Shown here one piece after another: positions 25,501-40,500 of a DNA stretch of 64,000 nt. Source of the stretch: Meghimatium bilineatum (Eukaryota > Mollusca > Gastropoda > Stylommatophora > Philomycidae). Numbering within the stretch: position 1 is the first letter of the stretch; every line of letters begins with the position of its first letter. Below the pieces are notes generated by a model that was not told the origin of the DNA, did not search any database, and saw nothing but the letters and a program-made list of their open reading frames with translations. The translations under genes were made by a program, and so were the position numbers. The stretch covers positions 31,932,009 through 31,996,008 of the forward strand of contig CM067316.1 in the NCBI GenBank assembly GCA_034231615.1, read 5' to 3'.

Positions 25501-28500
25501 TTACCAGTATAATTATTGTTTCCTACCTCGGCCTATACACGCATTTTCAACTTTTGTGACATTTTAGATAATTAAAGTTACATTCTCTTCTATAAACGGT
25601 TTGTCTTATATTCAGCAATATTCTGTACTTTGTATTAATATGTCTGCACCTAAAAATAGGCTATATATATGTAAATTTCCATAAATTAAAAACAAATTGT
25701 AATGAATATTTAGTAATATTGATACATTTTGGAAACTAACTACCATGTTCCTTTGCAGTTTAGGTTGACACTTTTTACTACTGGTCCCTTCTATAATTCA
25801 GTATATAATTTTTAGCTCAATATTACCTACATATTACTTATAACAAATAACGTGTAACTAAGCTTTCATGTTAGCTGTGTTCTCACCTGGTCCACCTCCA
25901 GTTGTGTATGCATTTATCTTGCCCTCTGGCCATAAAACATAGCACCCCCTGCCCCCACACATTGTCCATTATGCATGATGGTCTTCAGTATTCATTCTCC
26001 TCTTCCTCTTCTTTTGCGTTCATTTTCTTCTTCCTCTTCTTTTGTGTTCATTCTCTTCTTCCTCTTCTTCTGCTTTCATTCTTTTCTTCCTCTTCCTCTG
26101 TGTTCATTTTTTTCTTCCTCTTCTTCTGCATTAATTCTATTCTTTCTCTTCTTCTGTGCTCATTCTCTTCTTCCTCTTCTACATTCTCTTTTTTCTACAT
26201 TAATGCTTTTCTTCCTTGCGAGATCATTCTCTTCTTCCTCTTCTTCTGCATTAATTCTTTTCTTCCTCTTCTGCGTTCGTTCTCTTCTTCCTCTTCTGCA
26301 TTCATTTTCTTCCTTCTTTTCTGTATTAATTTGCTTCTTCTGTGTTCATTCTCTTCTGTGTTCATTCTCTTCTTTCTCTTCTGTGTTCATTCTCTTCTGT
26401 GTTCATTCTCTTCTTTCTCTTCTGTGTGCATTCTCTTCTTTCTCTTCTGTGTTCATTCTCTTCTTTCTCTTCTGTGTTCATTCTTTTCTGTGTTCATTCT
26501 TTTCTGTGTTCATTCTCTTCTTTCTCTTCTGTGTTCATTCTCTTCTTTCTTTTCTGTGTTCATTCTCATCTTTCTTTTCTGTGTTCATTCTCTTCTTTCT
26601 CTTCTGTGTTCATTCTCTTCTTTCTTTTCTGTGTTCATTCTCTTCTGTGTTCATTCTTTTCTTCCTCTTCTGTGTTCGTTCTCTTCTTCCTCTTCTGCAT
26701 TCAATTTCTTCCTTCTTTTCTGTGTTCATTTGCTTCTTCTGTGTTCATTCTCTTCTTTCTTTTCTGTGTTCATTCTCTTCTTTCTTTTCTGTGTTCATTC
26801 TCTTCTTTCTCTTCTGTGTTCATTCTCTTCTTTCTCTTCTGTGTTCATTCTTTTCTGTGTTCATTCTCTTCTTTCTTTTCTGTGTTCATTTTCTTCTTTC
26901 TCTTCTGTGTTCATTCTCTTCTTTCTTTTCTGTGTTCATTTGCTTCTTCTGCATTCATTTTCTTCTTCCTCTTCTTTTGTGTTCATTCTCTTCTTCCTCT
27001 TCTTCCGCTTTCATTCTTTTCTTCTTCTTCCTCTGTGTTCATTTTCTTCGTCTTCTTCTGCATTAATTCTATTCTTTCTCTTCTTCTGTGCTCATTCTCT
27101 TCTTCCTCTTCTACATTCTCTTTTTCTACATTAATTCTCTTCTTCCTCTTCTTCCGCTTTCATTCTTTTCTTCCTCTTCCTCCGTGTTCATTTTCTTCGT
27201 CTTCTTCTGCATTAATTCTATTTTTTCTCTTCTTCTGTGCTCATTCTCTTCTTCCTCTTCTACATTCTCTTTTTTCTACATTAATTCTTTTCTTCCTCTT
27301 CTTCCGCTTTCATTCTTTTCTTCCTCTTCCTCTGTGTTCATTTTCTTTGTCTTCTTCTGCATTAATTCTATTCTTTCTCTTCTTCTGTGCTCATTCTCTT
27401 CTTCCTCTTCTACATTCTCTTTTTTCTACATTAATTCTTTTCTTCCTCTTCTTCCGCTTTCATTCTTTTCTTCCTCTTCCTCTGTGTTCATTTTCTTTGT
27501 CTTCTTCTGCATTAATTCTATTCTTTCTCTTCTTCTGTGCTCATTCTCTTCTTCCTCTTCTACATTCTCTTTTTTCTACATTAATTCTTTTCTTCCTCGC
27601 GAGATCATTCTCTTCTTCCTCTTCTACATTCAATTTCTTCTTTCTTTTCTGTGTTCATTTGCTTCTTCTGCATTCATTCTCTTCTTTCTCTTCTTCTGCG
27701 CTCATTTTCTTCTTCCTCTTCTGCATTCATTCTTTTGTTCCTCTTCTCTGACCATTCTCTTCTCTATCTTCTGCATTCATTCCCTTCTTCCTCTTCTACT
27801 TTTTTCTTCGTCTTCTGCATTTACACACAATATTCTGAAATTAGCAAAATGTAGTACAGAGCATAGAATGTGTTGTAACATGGTTTACAACTTGGCTGTG
27901 ATATTTGTGCCTTTTGATCTGACACATCTGGTTTCAGCATGGCTTCAATTTACTTTGACCTATTCAGTGGGATAGCCAATTCCACTCCCTCCCAAACCTT
28001 GTTAGTTGCATGGCAGGTCACAGTATTGTTATTCTTTACTCCCTTTTAAACCACGCAAGCCCACATGTGTATCCCTCCCTAACCAAGCTAACTAGCTACC
28101 CTATAGCAGTTGCATCTACTGTTACAGTTGGATTCATATATTACACCAGTTAGGTACACTGTTACAATTGAGTCCACTTAAGTGTGTCTAACCTGCAGAA
28201 GGATTCATGTCTATTCAACTACAAAGTAAATACTCTTTATAATATGGTAATGGTAGGGGGGAGGGGATTGAGTGGAAGGAATGGAAATTGCTGAATACAA
28301 GTGATGTAATGTTTTATAAATGCTCACCTCATGCTGCTTCTCCATGGATGATTTCTCATCAAGTGATGTGATGTTTTATATATGTTCACCTCATGCTGAT
28401 TATACATGGATGATTTCTCACCAAGTGATGTGATGTTTTATATATCCTTACCTCATGCTGCTTCTCCATGGATGATTTCTCACCATCTTCCTGTGATAAC

Positions 28501-31500
28501 ATCTCTTCATATGTACTGTGGAAACTGGAGCGAGGTATAGTAGTGTTGCCTGCCATAATAGCCTCCAAGACAGCATCATATACAAAAACATACTGCTCCT
28601 GGGATGTAAGGACAATCATATATGTATATAAAATATGCATTATAACAATCAGTGTAAGCAGACAGAATATCCACTTGTGAATATTGTGGATATCAAACTT
28701 TAACTGATAAACGATCATAATAGATGTCAGAAGTCAAGTTTTAAGATGGTAAAGTAGCTTGTGAAAACAATTTTCTGGTGCTCACAAAGCATGCTCACTA
28801 AAAATTAAGTCTGTTCAGTACAAAATTGGAACATTATAAGTTAGACAAGGATGTCAACTTATTTTTTGTTTTTGTTTGATCTCATTTTATTTCCGCTAGC
28901 ACCTACTGGTGACATCTAGGATATCTCATTTTTTTCATACATGAACTCTCCCACATTGTTTCAGGGGTCTCAAGTTCTTGCTCAACTTTGGCAAAAAGGT
29001 ACTACTGTCATCAACCCTGTCAACACTGTAATATGCTTGCTTTGTGGCATAACAACCTTAAGATAATCATCATCATCTAGTGACGTCTCGTCAACAAAGG
29101 TTGGCTGCAACAGAACTCCAACATTCCCTGTCACTTGCTTTAGTGGTGCACTCTGCTAAACTGTAACATGTTCATCTTGTGATGTTACTCTCCCACTTGT
29201 ATCTCTGTCTACCTCTTGCTCTCTTCCCTTTGACTCTATCTTCCAGTAAGGTTTTCAACAATGTATCATGTCTTTTAATGTGTCCAGAATATTTTATTTG
29301 CCTGTCTTTATTTCCTTTAATAGTTCTTTCTTCATATTAAGTGTTGTTAGAACCTCTTTGTGTGTTTTCTTCTCTTTCCATGATGTTCTCCCTATTCTTC
29401 TATATATCCACATCTCAAAGCCATCAATTATGTCTTCAATTATTGTTTTTTAAGTGCCCATGTTTCTGAACCATACATTAATATAGAATAGATGTAGCAT
29501 TTTATAATTCTCATTTTTAACTTGTTAGTAATTTGTTTAGATGTTAATATTTTCTTCATGTCATTGAAAGTACTTTTAGCCATTCCTATTCTCCTTTTAA
29601 CTTCTGTTTCACATCTGCAGTCACTTGTGAATATGTGTCCAAGATATTGATAATGTTCTACTTGTTGTAGTTTCTCTTCATATAAGTTTATGTTTAGCAC
29701 ATGTTCTTCTGTGACTTTGCTGATTATCATAGTTTTAAGATAACAGATGACATAGATGTCATCTAGTATGGATTTTTCATATTGATACAGATTTACAGCA
29801 GTGTGCATCTCACATACACATATTGATAGGCCATACATAAATTTAATGCCGATGGCAGTATCAAACTCAGAATGAAAAAAGTTCAAGCATGATACATGGA
29901 TACAGGCATGTTAACATTGGGTAGGTTCCTTGCAGAGTGGATTCAACTTTACACAGGCATTGTCAAAACATGTAAAGTTGGATCCATTCAATGCATGTTT
30001 ATTGTAAAATCTGCCAGATTAAAATTGTGATTTTAAACCAAACAATAGAAAAAAAAATAAAAAAAATATTGAACTACATTTTTCATATCTGCTTCAAAAT
30101 TAAAAACACTAAACTCTGATCCTAGCGTACCACTCTACTGCATGCTTTGATTTTATAACATTTTGTTTCTAGAACTCACTCTTCAATTACATTTTTCTTG
30201 TATTTCTTAGAGAGTATTATCTTTGGTTTTTTTATTTTATTTCTCATGCAGTTATAGTTATATGTTCTGCCTATATTATTTCTCATAATAGCACCTAATA
30301 GAGCTGCTGTTAGTGACAATCCTGTTTCTAAATTAAAGTGTATCATATCCTACTCAGGACAAAGCCATCAAACCAGCATTTTTTGGATGTAGTGATTTTT
30401 TATGAAATATAGATATGTTCAATAGTTTGCCATTGATTGGTGAAAGGTCCAGATTCACTATTGCCTGTGGCAGGATTCAAACCAGATACCTTGAACATCA
30501 TTGCAGTGCTTCTCTGCCACGCCACCACAGGGCTGGATGTTTCTAAACTGTCTAAAGTTTAAGTTTATGTTAAGTTTTAAGTTTTTGTGTTAATTTCTAA
30601 ACTGTCCTTAGTTTATTGCTTTTGGATCAATTTTACTCAATTTTTACCATAGTAGTCACCTATAGGCATAATTAAATCAATTAGCAATTTTTAAGTACAA
30701 TTATCATTGTGCATACAGAACTCTCAGTATATTTCCAGTACACAGGCCTACCTTTCTTGCAGAAAGCGAAACAAAAATTACAAGGGTTAGGCAAATCTGT
30801 GTTCCTCATTTTTTTCAACAATAACTTCCCTTGGCTATAATTATCCATCATTGGGTGGTTGCAGGAATATTTATTTAGCTAAAGACTGGAAAATATAGAT
30901 ATTTTTTAGAAGTGTTGTATGGGTGGAAAAAGATATTTTTATGTGGGTTGTATTGGTAGGAAAAGACTGGAGTTAGGGTAAAGCAGGTGGACAGTATCAG
31001 CTAATTTCCTCTAGTATGGCATAGAACGGGTTTACATTGTTCTGCAGCCTAGATCGTCACATGAACACGGCCAGGTAAATTTTCATGTGGTGCTGTGTTG
31101 TTTCACAGTGTTTCTTGTTCTGCCACTTGACATTTTCCTACATTCATTCAACTGTTTAAGTGTGTTCCCGATATCTGGATCCCCAAAATTGTACCTGTGG
31201 TTCACCATTAGGTGCCAGATCTCTCAATCTTGGTCATTTGGTACTCTCTCCAGCAGTCAGGGTATATAGTGGACCCTGGCTCAACATTGTCAACTACTGC
31301 TCTCAGTGGGGTGTTGGTTCATCTGTTCTTCACCGGCAGCATGAAGACCTCATAGTCTAATGATATAGACCTCCAAATATCCACCGCTGAAGTAAAACTC
31401 AGGTTCGCCATTCACTTTGTGAATACCTAGTCAGCAGCTAGTAAATTAACAAACAAATATCAAGATCAATATCCTATGAAATGATTCAGCCACTTAATGA

Positions 31501-34500
31501 TAATGAACCTATATTAGCCAGCAGCACAAGCATACATTATGAGAATGGAAACATCAAATAAGAGGAAGTCCAAGAATAAGATGGATGGGAGAAGTTACAG
31601 AGCTCCTGAGACAGCACAATGTTACTGCATATCAACCGACCAAATGTCCTGAAAAATGATCATCATTCAATCCTAAAGAGCAAAAACAGAACAAAAACAA
31701 TAGATAGATACAAAGAATATCCCATTCATTAAATAGTGAGAAATCACTAATATTTTGTATTCTAACGTCTATTACAAAGTTGTACACTTACGAGAGTTTG
31801 AATCATGTTCACTCGGTTTGCTCGCATAAGTTGTGCACATCTTAGAACATCAACAACATTCTCAGCTGCAGCTTGTTCAAGAAGGTAGTTGAGTGCTATG
31901 AAAGTTCCAGTGCGCCCTATGCCAGCACTGCAAATGTAAATAGTCATAGTCAGATGCAGAAAATTATAAGTGACTGTTATCAGGAGTGAATTAAAAAACC
32001 ATTATTGTAATTGTTCTAAGCAATTAGCTGTCTTAATTGGTTCATTAAGAATGGCATAATGTCCAAGGCAGCTATTCTGTTTCTTACTTTCAACAGAATT
32101 GTTTTCTATGTACAGTGAAAATATATTGCAAGCAGTTGATGATATTTCAGGAACATCAGTGGCTGACTAGTGATTCTCTGAACCAACTGTAGCACAATCC
32201 AGGAAACCCCATACAAGTTCTGTCTCTTTCAGCAGATGGTGAAGGGTATGTATTTCTGATAGTTCCTACAGCACGTTGATTGTATATCTTCCTCATCCTA
32301 CCCCTTAATCATCCTCCTCTAATATCTCCCTGAGTAATTCCAAGTTTCTTTAATCTATTCTTTCAAGTGTACATCCCAGAGAAAGGCTTTATAACAGAGT
32401 ATAAATATCAAGTGACATATTCTTTCCAGAACATTGTCTTCATTGTGGATACTCTGAAAGCCTCTGAGAGAAACCTAAGATCAATAATGTCTCTAGACTT
32501 TAAATCTTTAATTAGAATATTCTTCTTCCGCATTCATTCTTAAACTCCTGCAGATTATTAGGATGTAGTCCAGAGAACATAATGTGCTGTGTCATGGTTT
32601 ACACTTTCCTACGATATCTACAGCCTGATACATCTGACTTCAGAATGGTTTCAGGGTCACAGTGACCCTATATGGGACGAGACGGCCAACTCCACCCCAT
32701 AACATCCTTAGTCACCTCTTACATATAAGATAAATAGTGCTGCTATTCGTTCCTTCCTTTTTGAGCCACGGAAATACAAGGGTGGTAATTAATTAGAATA
32801 TTAATTAATGTCTAGAATCATATTTTTTTGTATAGATAACGCTGCCCATCAGTGCATGCACATGCTAGTAAAGTATACAAAACATGAGAAAATAAACTGG
32901 ATACTATAATGTATTTTGAAAATCTAATATAGTGTGACATCACACAGAGCAACTAATTCTCTAGTCTAAACTAATTCTCAACTCAAGTTTTTCTGTCTTA
33001 AATAGAATTTATCCCCATTTAGGCCACTCCTTGAAGTGGAAATGGGGTTTAGTCCAGCCAACAGAGACTGAAAACTAAGATTAGTCAGGCCAACCCTGAC
33101 ATTGAGCAGGATCAAAGTCCTGCCCAAGCAAGCAGTGGTGCTGAGGTCTGAGATATCAGGCAGTGAGGCACACCAGCAACCATGATATCATGCAACACAA
33201 CTAAGTACGTCTTCATAACAAAACAATATAAATTACTGTATGTTAGATTATATCTATCTATACGCTGTGGCCCTTGTTTGCCCTGCGGCGTCAGGGGTGG
33301 AAGAGTTCTCTGGAGATGGCCTTCGTGTGTGCTGTTTGTAAGCTTGTTCCTATGGCTTCTTTAATTTCTGTGATACATCTTTTACATGGTCTGCCTCTGG
33401 CTTTATAACCGTCTGGAAACGTGTGAAAACCACTTGATCTGTTGTCTTTTGATGGGTTCCAATACTGGTATTGTTTTGGTTATCTGTCTGATGTTATCGT
33501 TTCTAATTCTATCTCTTAATGACACTCTGAGTATTCTTCGTAGACATGTCATTTCTGTTGTCACTATTTTTCTTATAGTGATGGAATAATAATAGTCTTG
33601 TATAATGCAACTTTAGTGTCTATTTTTACATTTTTGTTCTTGAAAATATGTGTCATCTGTCCTAGGATCTGGTATGTTTTGTTGCATCTATTTTGTACCT
33701 CTTTACTGGTTTTCCCTTCACTCGTTATAATGCTTCCTAAGTAGGTGAACTCATTTACCTGTTTAAGGTGTTTATCATCGATGGAGATTGTGGTATTTCT
33801 TTCTTTCTTTGCTATTGCCATTATTTCGGTCTTTTAAATATTGATCTTCATGTTGAATTTTTGACATGTTGTGTGGAGTCTGTTCATAGTATGTTACATT
33901 GAAGGAAATAATGCGCCACAAGTTTTGCTGAATTTGAGCTAAACGTATAAAGGCAACTTCAGAAATTAAAATTGCATATATTTAAATTTATATTTTAAAA
34001 AAGGACATGAGAATGCTGTCTTGATGCACAACTCAGCTAAGGTCTAATAATGAAATTGAAGAGGTCCAGGCATACTAAACTGAATAAAAGTAATGCATGT
34101 CTAAACTGAAATGAACAAGTGTCTACATGTCCTAATTTACAAAATATATGTTGCTACATTATCTATATTGGCATGCTTGTGGGATTAAGCAAATGAAATA
34201 ACCATTAAAATTTATACAGAATATGGTGCTAGGGCCATATTTTTCATTGGTTGGTGTACTCTAGAAACAAAATATCAAGCTAGTCGCTTTTATTTTCTAA
34301 GATTTGGTTTGGTACTCATTTTCTTACAATGGGTTGACCCAGATGTCGTTCAATGGTGAAATAAATATCCACAACTGGAAAATGATCCTGGACCACTGTG
34401 TTAGGATGTCACTAACCACAGCACTACCGGGATTCCAGAGTAGACTAAAGTCACCTAAATTATGCATAATTATCTAATATGTCAGAAAGAAGTGTAGAAG

Positions 34501-37500
34501 TAATAAATATAATGTAGAACATCATATTTTTACCTGCAATGTGAAAGTATAGGAGCAGTGTCCTCTGGTTTGAAGTTCATCACCTTCCTCCTGAAGGACA
34601 ATAATGTTGTTGGGTATGTGGGTGCTCCATGGTCAGACCAGGTGGTGAAATGAAACTGTTTGACAATTCTGCTGTTCTCCATTTCCTGCAAGTAAACAAT
34701 AACTGAATCTTTGAAGTGGGCATATATTATTTTCTGGTTGTCAGCTAAAAAAAATATTTTAAAATAATTCTCCTTTCTTTTTTACATACAATGAGTCACA
34801 GCCTGTGCAACAGCAATTGTGTACTGTCACCATTGTCTCCCACTTTCTGTGAAAGGAAACCTACTTGCATGAGTATGTAAAGAAGATAAAAACAAAATAA
34901 GTAGGCTACACAGAGAATGTTAGAAAAAAGATATGAAAGATAGGTGATCTGGGTGGAGAATGTTTAGTAAACCAGATGAACTTGCCATTAAATATCTATG
35001 CATTGGCTACTGGACTGTTTTTTACAAAGGTACAAAAAGAGCAGCCATACTTAAGAAATTGATATATAATTTTGATGTATTAATGATTTAAAAAACAACT
35101 CATAGCAGAATGTAAGCATACAGTGTCTGAGCTTCAACCGTTACTCCAATGTCAGCGGATTCAGAAATAGGGGCAGGATACCTATGAAAGTCATGATTTT
35201 CTCCTCATACCTGCATTTCTATATAAGATTCTACAATTGCAGGAGATAACGTTTCGATATATGATCAGGTGTGATGAATTTATAATTTGTATATCAATCT
35301 GTACTTTCAACTAAGTTTTCCTTGAGTTGCCAGATATTATCATGGCAAAGTGAACTACAGAAGGTTATCTAAATACTAAATTAACCCATTAGCTGCGCTG
35401 AGTAAAAATCTCAAATCGTAACTGAAGTGTGGGGAAATTTCATGAGCTGTTAATTTTTTTCCTCTAACCAATTTGCCCACTACATTCTCACGTTTAAGAA
35501 TTTGAGTGTAGTTCTATTAATACTGTATGCTCTAATTCATAAATTTACAAGCAAAATGCCTCTTTATATTATGGAGGAGACGTGAATATATACATTTGTT
35601 TTCCAAATATAAACATTGTTTCAATCGAATAGACCTAATCATAATAACTTGTCTTATTCCAGATGCAAAATTTTTCCTAACAGAAATAATCTTGTCAGAA
35701 TATTTATTTGTCTCATCAAAAATATGTTGTATAATAATATCATGTGATAAACATTCAAAGATTTTTTAAAATATTGCATGATCAATGTTCTTAATTATTA
35801 CACCAGAAAAAAAAAATGTTTACCTTACTGTATCATGAATTTGAAACATGTGCACGTTGCATATAGGGCCTATTATTGGAATTACCAAATTAGTACTAGT
35901 ATCACAATGCAAATTAATACTTTCTGAATCACTTCCTTAATCAGATAATGATTACTAGAATTATCAGAGAAACTTTTTCTAAATGTTTATCATTTTCAAA
36001 TTCATTAAGTGTACGTTGTCACCATAGTATGGTCAAAGAAAATGGCTACACAAGGAAAGGCCACCTGTATTAACACACAGAAAGTAGTAATTATGCTTCC
36101 AAACGTGTGCAAATACAGAATTTCAATTGTTAGTTGACCTTTAAACAGCATGAACTAGCCAATCAGATTATTTGAACACTTTGAGATGCTTTCAGGGATA
36201 AATTATATGAATTCATGGCCCATCGCTCCTTAAGGAGATGTCCGCTAAATAGAAGTAACCTTTCATCGTATCCTTAAAGTTGCTCTACAGTGCAGATCCT
36301 GGACCTCAGAGATCAGAACAATCCCACCTCGTTTTCCCACAGGGATCCCCATTGTTTCCTGCGCTTTTTAATGTGTACACCTTAAAAACTGCGCAATTGA
36401 AAACCTCAGGGCCAAATAGGGTTTTCATATATGCAGATGGCATTCTGCTATATAACCTAGGCAAGGTCAGAACTGATATCGCAGCTGGTGTACAAAGTAA
36501 ATTAGACCAACTGTCAGTGTGGTGCAATACCAACAATTGTGTTGTTACTCCCTCAAAGACAAAGGTTGTCTGGTTCTACCTGAATAACAAGCTAGTGTGT
36601 GAATTGGAAGAAGTAGGGAAAGGCAGTGAATCGCTGGAGGTTGACAAAGAGAAGGTTCTGACAAATGTAAGCATGTAAGGAATGGACAGTGATGGTAAGA
36701 GGTGACGGTACAAGAACTTGTCCAGATGCACTCACAATTGCAAGTCACTATCATATGTACAGATGGCTCAGTCAACAGAGAAACGAATGAAGTGTGATGG
36801 CGTTTTATTGCCTACTAAAATTGGGGAAAAAAGGTTTGAAAAGTTGTCTGCCTGCTCCACAACATGAAAAATGAAATGGAAATAGTAGCGGTGACTGCAG
36901 CACCAAGTGGGCGACTGACATATCAGCTCACATGATGATACTCCCAAGGCATGACGCGGAAGATAGAAAGGTGCATAAAAGGATTAAGAAAGGACTGGAT
37001 CAATACTTCCAAAGTATTACATTGATATTGGCCCTGGTTATGTAGGGATCAGAGGCAATAAAAGAGCAGACTCAATGGTGGGCAAAGCTGTGGTTGATGA
37101 CAGTATTAAAGAGAGATGGGGGGGCTGACCTAATAAGGGAGGTCATTGATTTACTACAGAGTAAAGAAGACGATGCTGAAGGTGATAATGTGCACATAAA
37201 AAGAAATACAAATACATGGATATTCAGGGGTGAGGGGATAAAGTGTGTCCTCTCTGGAAAGCTAAATAGATCACATAATGAACATCTGATTGAGACTGAG
37301 TGGTACAGGAAAAAACCTGTATTCCAATTTTTTTAATATTGTGCGCATTTCATTACAACTTTGTTATAGTATACGCAGCTTTAGTGTCATCACTGAAATT
37401 ATATGTCACTAGCAGACTGTGTTGCCACAAAAACAAAACGGCTAACTTAATCAAAGATATATGTTTACTGAACTTGCCAGCTACAGATAAAGATGCTTTA

Positions 37501-40500
37501 CTTTTGGTTGAGGACTGCTACAACATGAAAAGATGTGCGGCCAGGTTATCAAATGGCCGTATATTACTACAGTAATGGAAGAATTCGGTGGAAAACTGAA
37601 TAGAACGCATTTATGCATGAATTTTGTGTTTACAGCATAACAAAGCTGCCATGACAGCGCATCAGAGAAGGAATGATCCTGGGTGTTAGACTTAACCGTA
37701 ACCCCCTCCCAAAAACTATACATCTCTCTCCCATTTCCCCATGTAATATGTATGCTCACTGCTTTTTTGCCTCTACTTCGTTTCATTAAAAATGTTTGTT
37801 TAGTCTTTTCGAGCTTAAGTTGCATTTTGTTAATAATGTAGGCAAGTTTCCCCGTATTGAACCCTTTGAGTCTGTATGCCCATGGATGGCTGCTGGAATG
37901 GAGAGCACAACACTTAAGGAAATGCCCTGTGTGCTATGATGCTGGTTTAAAATTAAGAAGAATATGCGCATGTAAAACTGACATCCTTTATCAAACAAAA
38001 TCAAATGTACCTCACGCACTATATTTGAAAATAAATGCAGTAATAACTTTCTTGTAAACCATTACCTTCATTAGCTCAAAAGTTCTGATGATAAAGTCTG
38101 TATATTTTGTTGTATTCACTAAAAGTACTGTCAAATCCCCATATTTCTGACTGCCCTCATCTGGCCAATATTGCTCACACTTTTTCTGAAAGTCAGCAAT
38201 AATTATTATAGTTCATGCTGCACAACAATATTAACAATAACAAACCAGCAGATCAAAAACAAGAAGGCTGGTAACTGGCAGTTTATGAAAACAAACAAAA
38301 CAAAAATAATAATATGAATATACAATTCTTCATCTTCTGTGTTTATTCTCAAACTCCTGCAGAATAGCAGGATACAGTCTAGAGAATAAAATGTATTGTG
38401 TCACAGTTTACAGCTTGTTTGCGCGTGTGATTTTCAGCCTAATACTTTGGACACCATCAATATTTCTGGGTCACTTTGACCCTCTTAAAGATTGGGACAA
38501 CCAAATTCCCACCCCAATAAACTCTTAGTTGCCTCTTACATCATGCATATCAGTTCACAATGTTGTTATTCTTTAATCTCCTTTGGAGCCATGGCAACAC
38601 ACTTGAGATCTGGTCTTGTGTGTGCTCATATCAGCTGATGCTGTATAGAGTCATAAACAACATTCTTTCTAACTTTATCCTGCTTACACAGACCAGATGA
38701 TGTGGCATAATGCAAGTTACAAAGCAGTATTCTGTCAAAAGTTATTTGCATTACTTGCATTATGTCGATGATATCAATTGCATGGCTGGTTCAAAATCTG
38801 AACGGAAACTCACTTTAAAGTTGGAAGACAGTCTGAGATATGGAATTGAAATTCTATCTATCTATCTATTCGCTAAACCCTTTGTTGCCTTTCACCGTCA
38901 GGGGTAGAATAGTTTTCTGGAGATGGTCCTCTTGTGTGCTGAGTATTTGTGGAATGTGTCGCCTCTTTTATTTCGGTGGTTCATTATTATCGGCCTCTAG
39001 GTCTGCCTTGACTGTATTTGTATAGCATAGCTATTATGGTAGTCTCATGTGAAGGGAAGCAGGCTTAAAGAGAGGCAGAACGTGGATGGGTCGGTCCGAG
39101 GATACAGTTAAACATACCTGCGCCCCATAAGAGATAGCTCCTGGCGAGGAATGGATACCTATTCCTAGTCTTTCAAGAGGCAGTCAAGACTGTCATTACT
39201 CTCAACAGAGAGTGCAGGAAACACAACCATGTAAGTGTGGATGCTGAGGTCAAGGTACTAATATGCGAGAATACCGATGAGACAGATGTTGTGATTTACA
39301 CGGATAAGTCGGTCATCCGTCACCAGCGATGCGCATGGGCCTTTACTGTCAGATCAATGGGGAGAACAGTACACGAAGCCATACATACATAAACCAACTA
39401 CATGATATCATTACACTCAGTAGCGATTTCTTTATTTCCACATTTAAAAAAATTATATACAAAATTCTAAAAACACAAAAGTTATTGCATTTTCCAAATA
39501 CCCTCCATAAATGACGCATAAAGTACAAAAATAATGCAGTAAAAATAATAAAATACTAACACAATTCTACAAATGAATTAAATTAAATGGTCAGTGAATC
39601 CAAGGTTGAGAAATAAGAGACTTTTATATAACAGGTCGTGGCAGTCTTCAGATACTATAAAAATTCTTGCAGTTCAATAAAGAATTAACAAACTACATCG
39701 CTTGCCAGACATAATACTGACAACTGAGGCAGAAAAGGCACAAGTTCTTTACTGGTATACAGAGAATGTAGTGACAGTAGCTTTGTTAACTATCATAGCA
39801 CCCATTCACAGTGATTTTGATTCAACAGGGTTGACATTATACTAAAGATGATATTTTTTTGCCTGGACTATATACCAATAGGAGTTTCTGCAACAAGCCT
39901 CAATTTCCACTTGAATCATAAGGTAAAGGTAGGTCCCATGGCATCTGCCATCAGGGATGAAGATAACTCTTCATGTACTAAGTAGCATCAACTATTAGGC
40001 AAGGTGGCCAATTCCCTTCCATCACCGGCAAGCTTGCTATCAACTAAGCTACAGTTCTTCTCATAACTGTGAAATTTTTTACAATTGGAAAGGCATAAAA
40101 ATATATTACTCTCTTACTCTCATGATGACTTCTTCAATATTTTAAATTACGTTTCTAAGAGAACAGTTATTAGTATAAATTTGTGTTCACAGCTTAGCTC
40201 CACTAGATCTAACATGTGAGAAAATACCTTGCAAGCTTCCATAAGATTTGTAAGCATGACAATTTTTGACACTCTTTGCTGCCAGACCATTCTCCAGAAG
40301 TCACGTATCATCACTTTATTAGGACCTTCAATAAAAAGTGCAAATTGTAAAATCGAAATTATGAATACAACACAAATGATTAAATATACAATCAACAACA
40401 TTAAACAGATACTAACATCAAAATATATCTTTTTTAATCCTCATATGCATATTTCCAATAAAATCGCCTCATCAGCCAGTAAATGATCAATGCCAAGTAC

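Noticed and set aside
25902-27975. Plus-strand open frames of 295-469 codons rich in Phe, Leu, Ser and Cys
   Set aside because: They lie wholly in a pyrimidine minisatellite, exist in all three frames at once, and change frame with unit length. There is no domain, no signal of selection and no start context. They are composition artefacts.
38066-38185. WPD in exon 9 as the catalytic WPD loop of D1
   Set aside because: This WPD belongs to the conserved CxxYWPD element before the loop. The true loop position, followed by HG and about 30 residues before HCSAG, is the WSD in exon 10.
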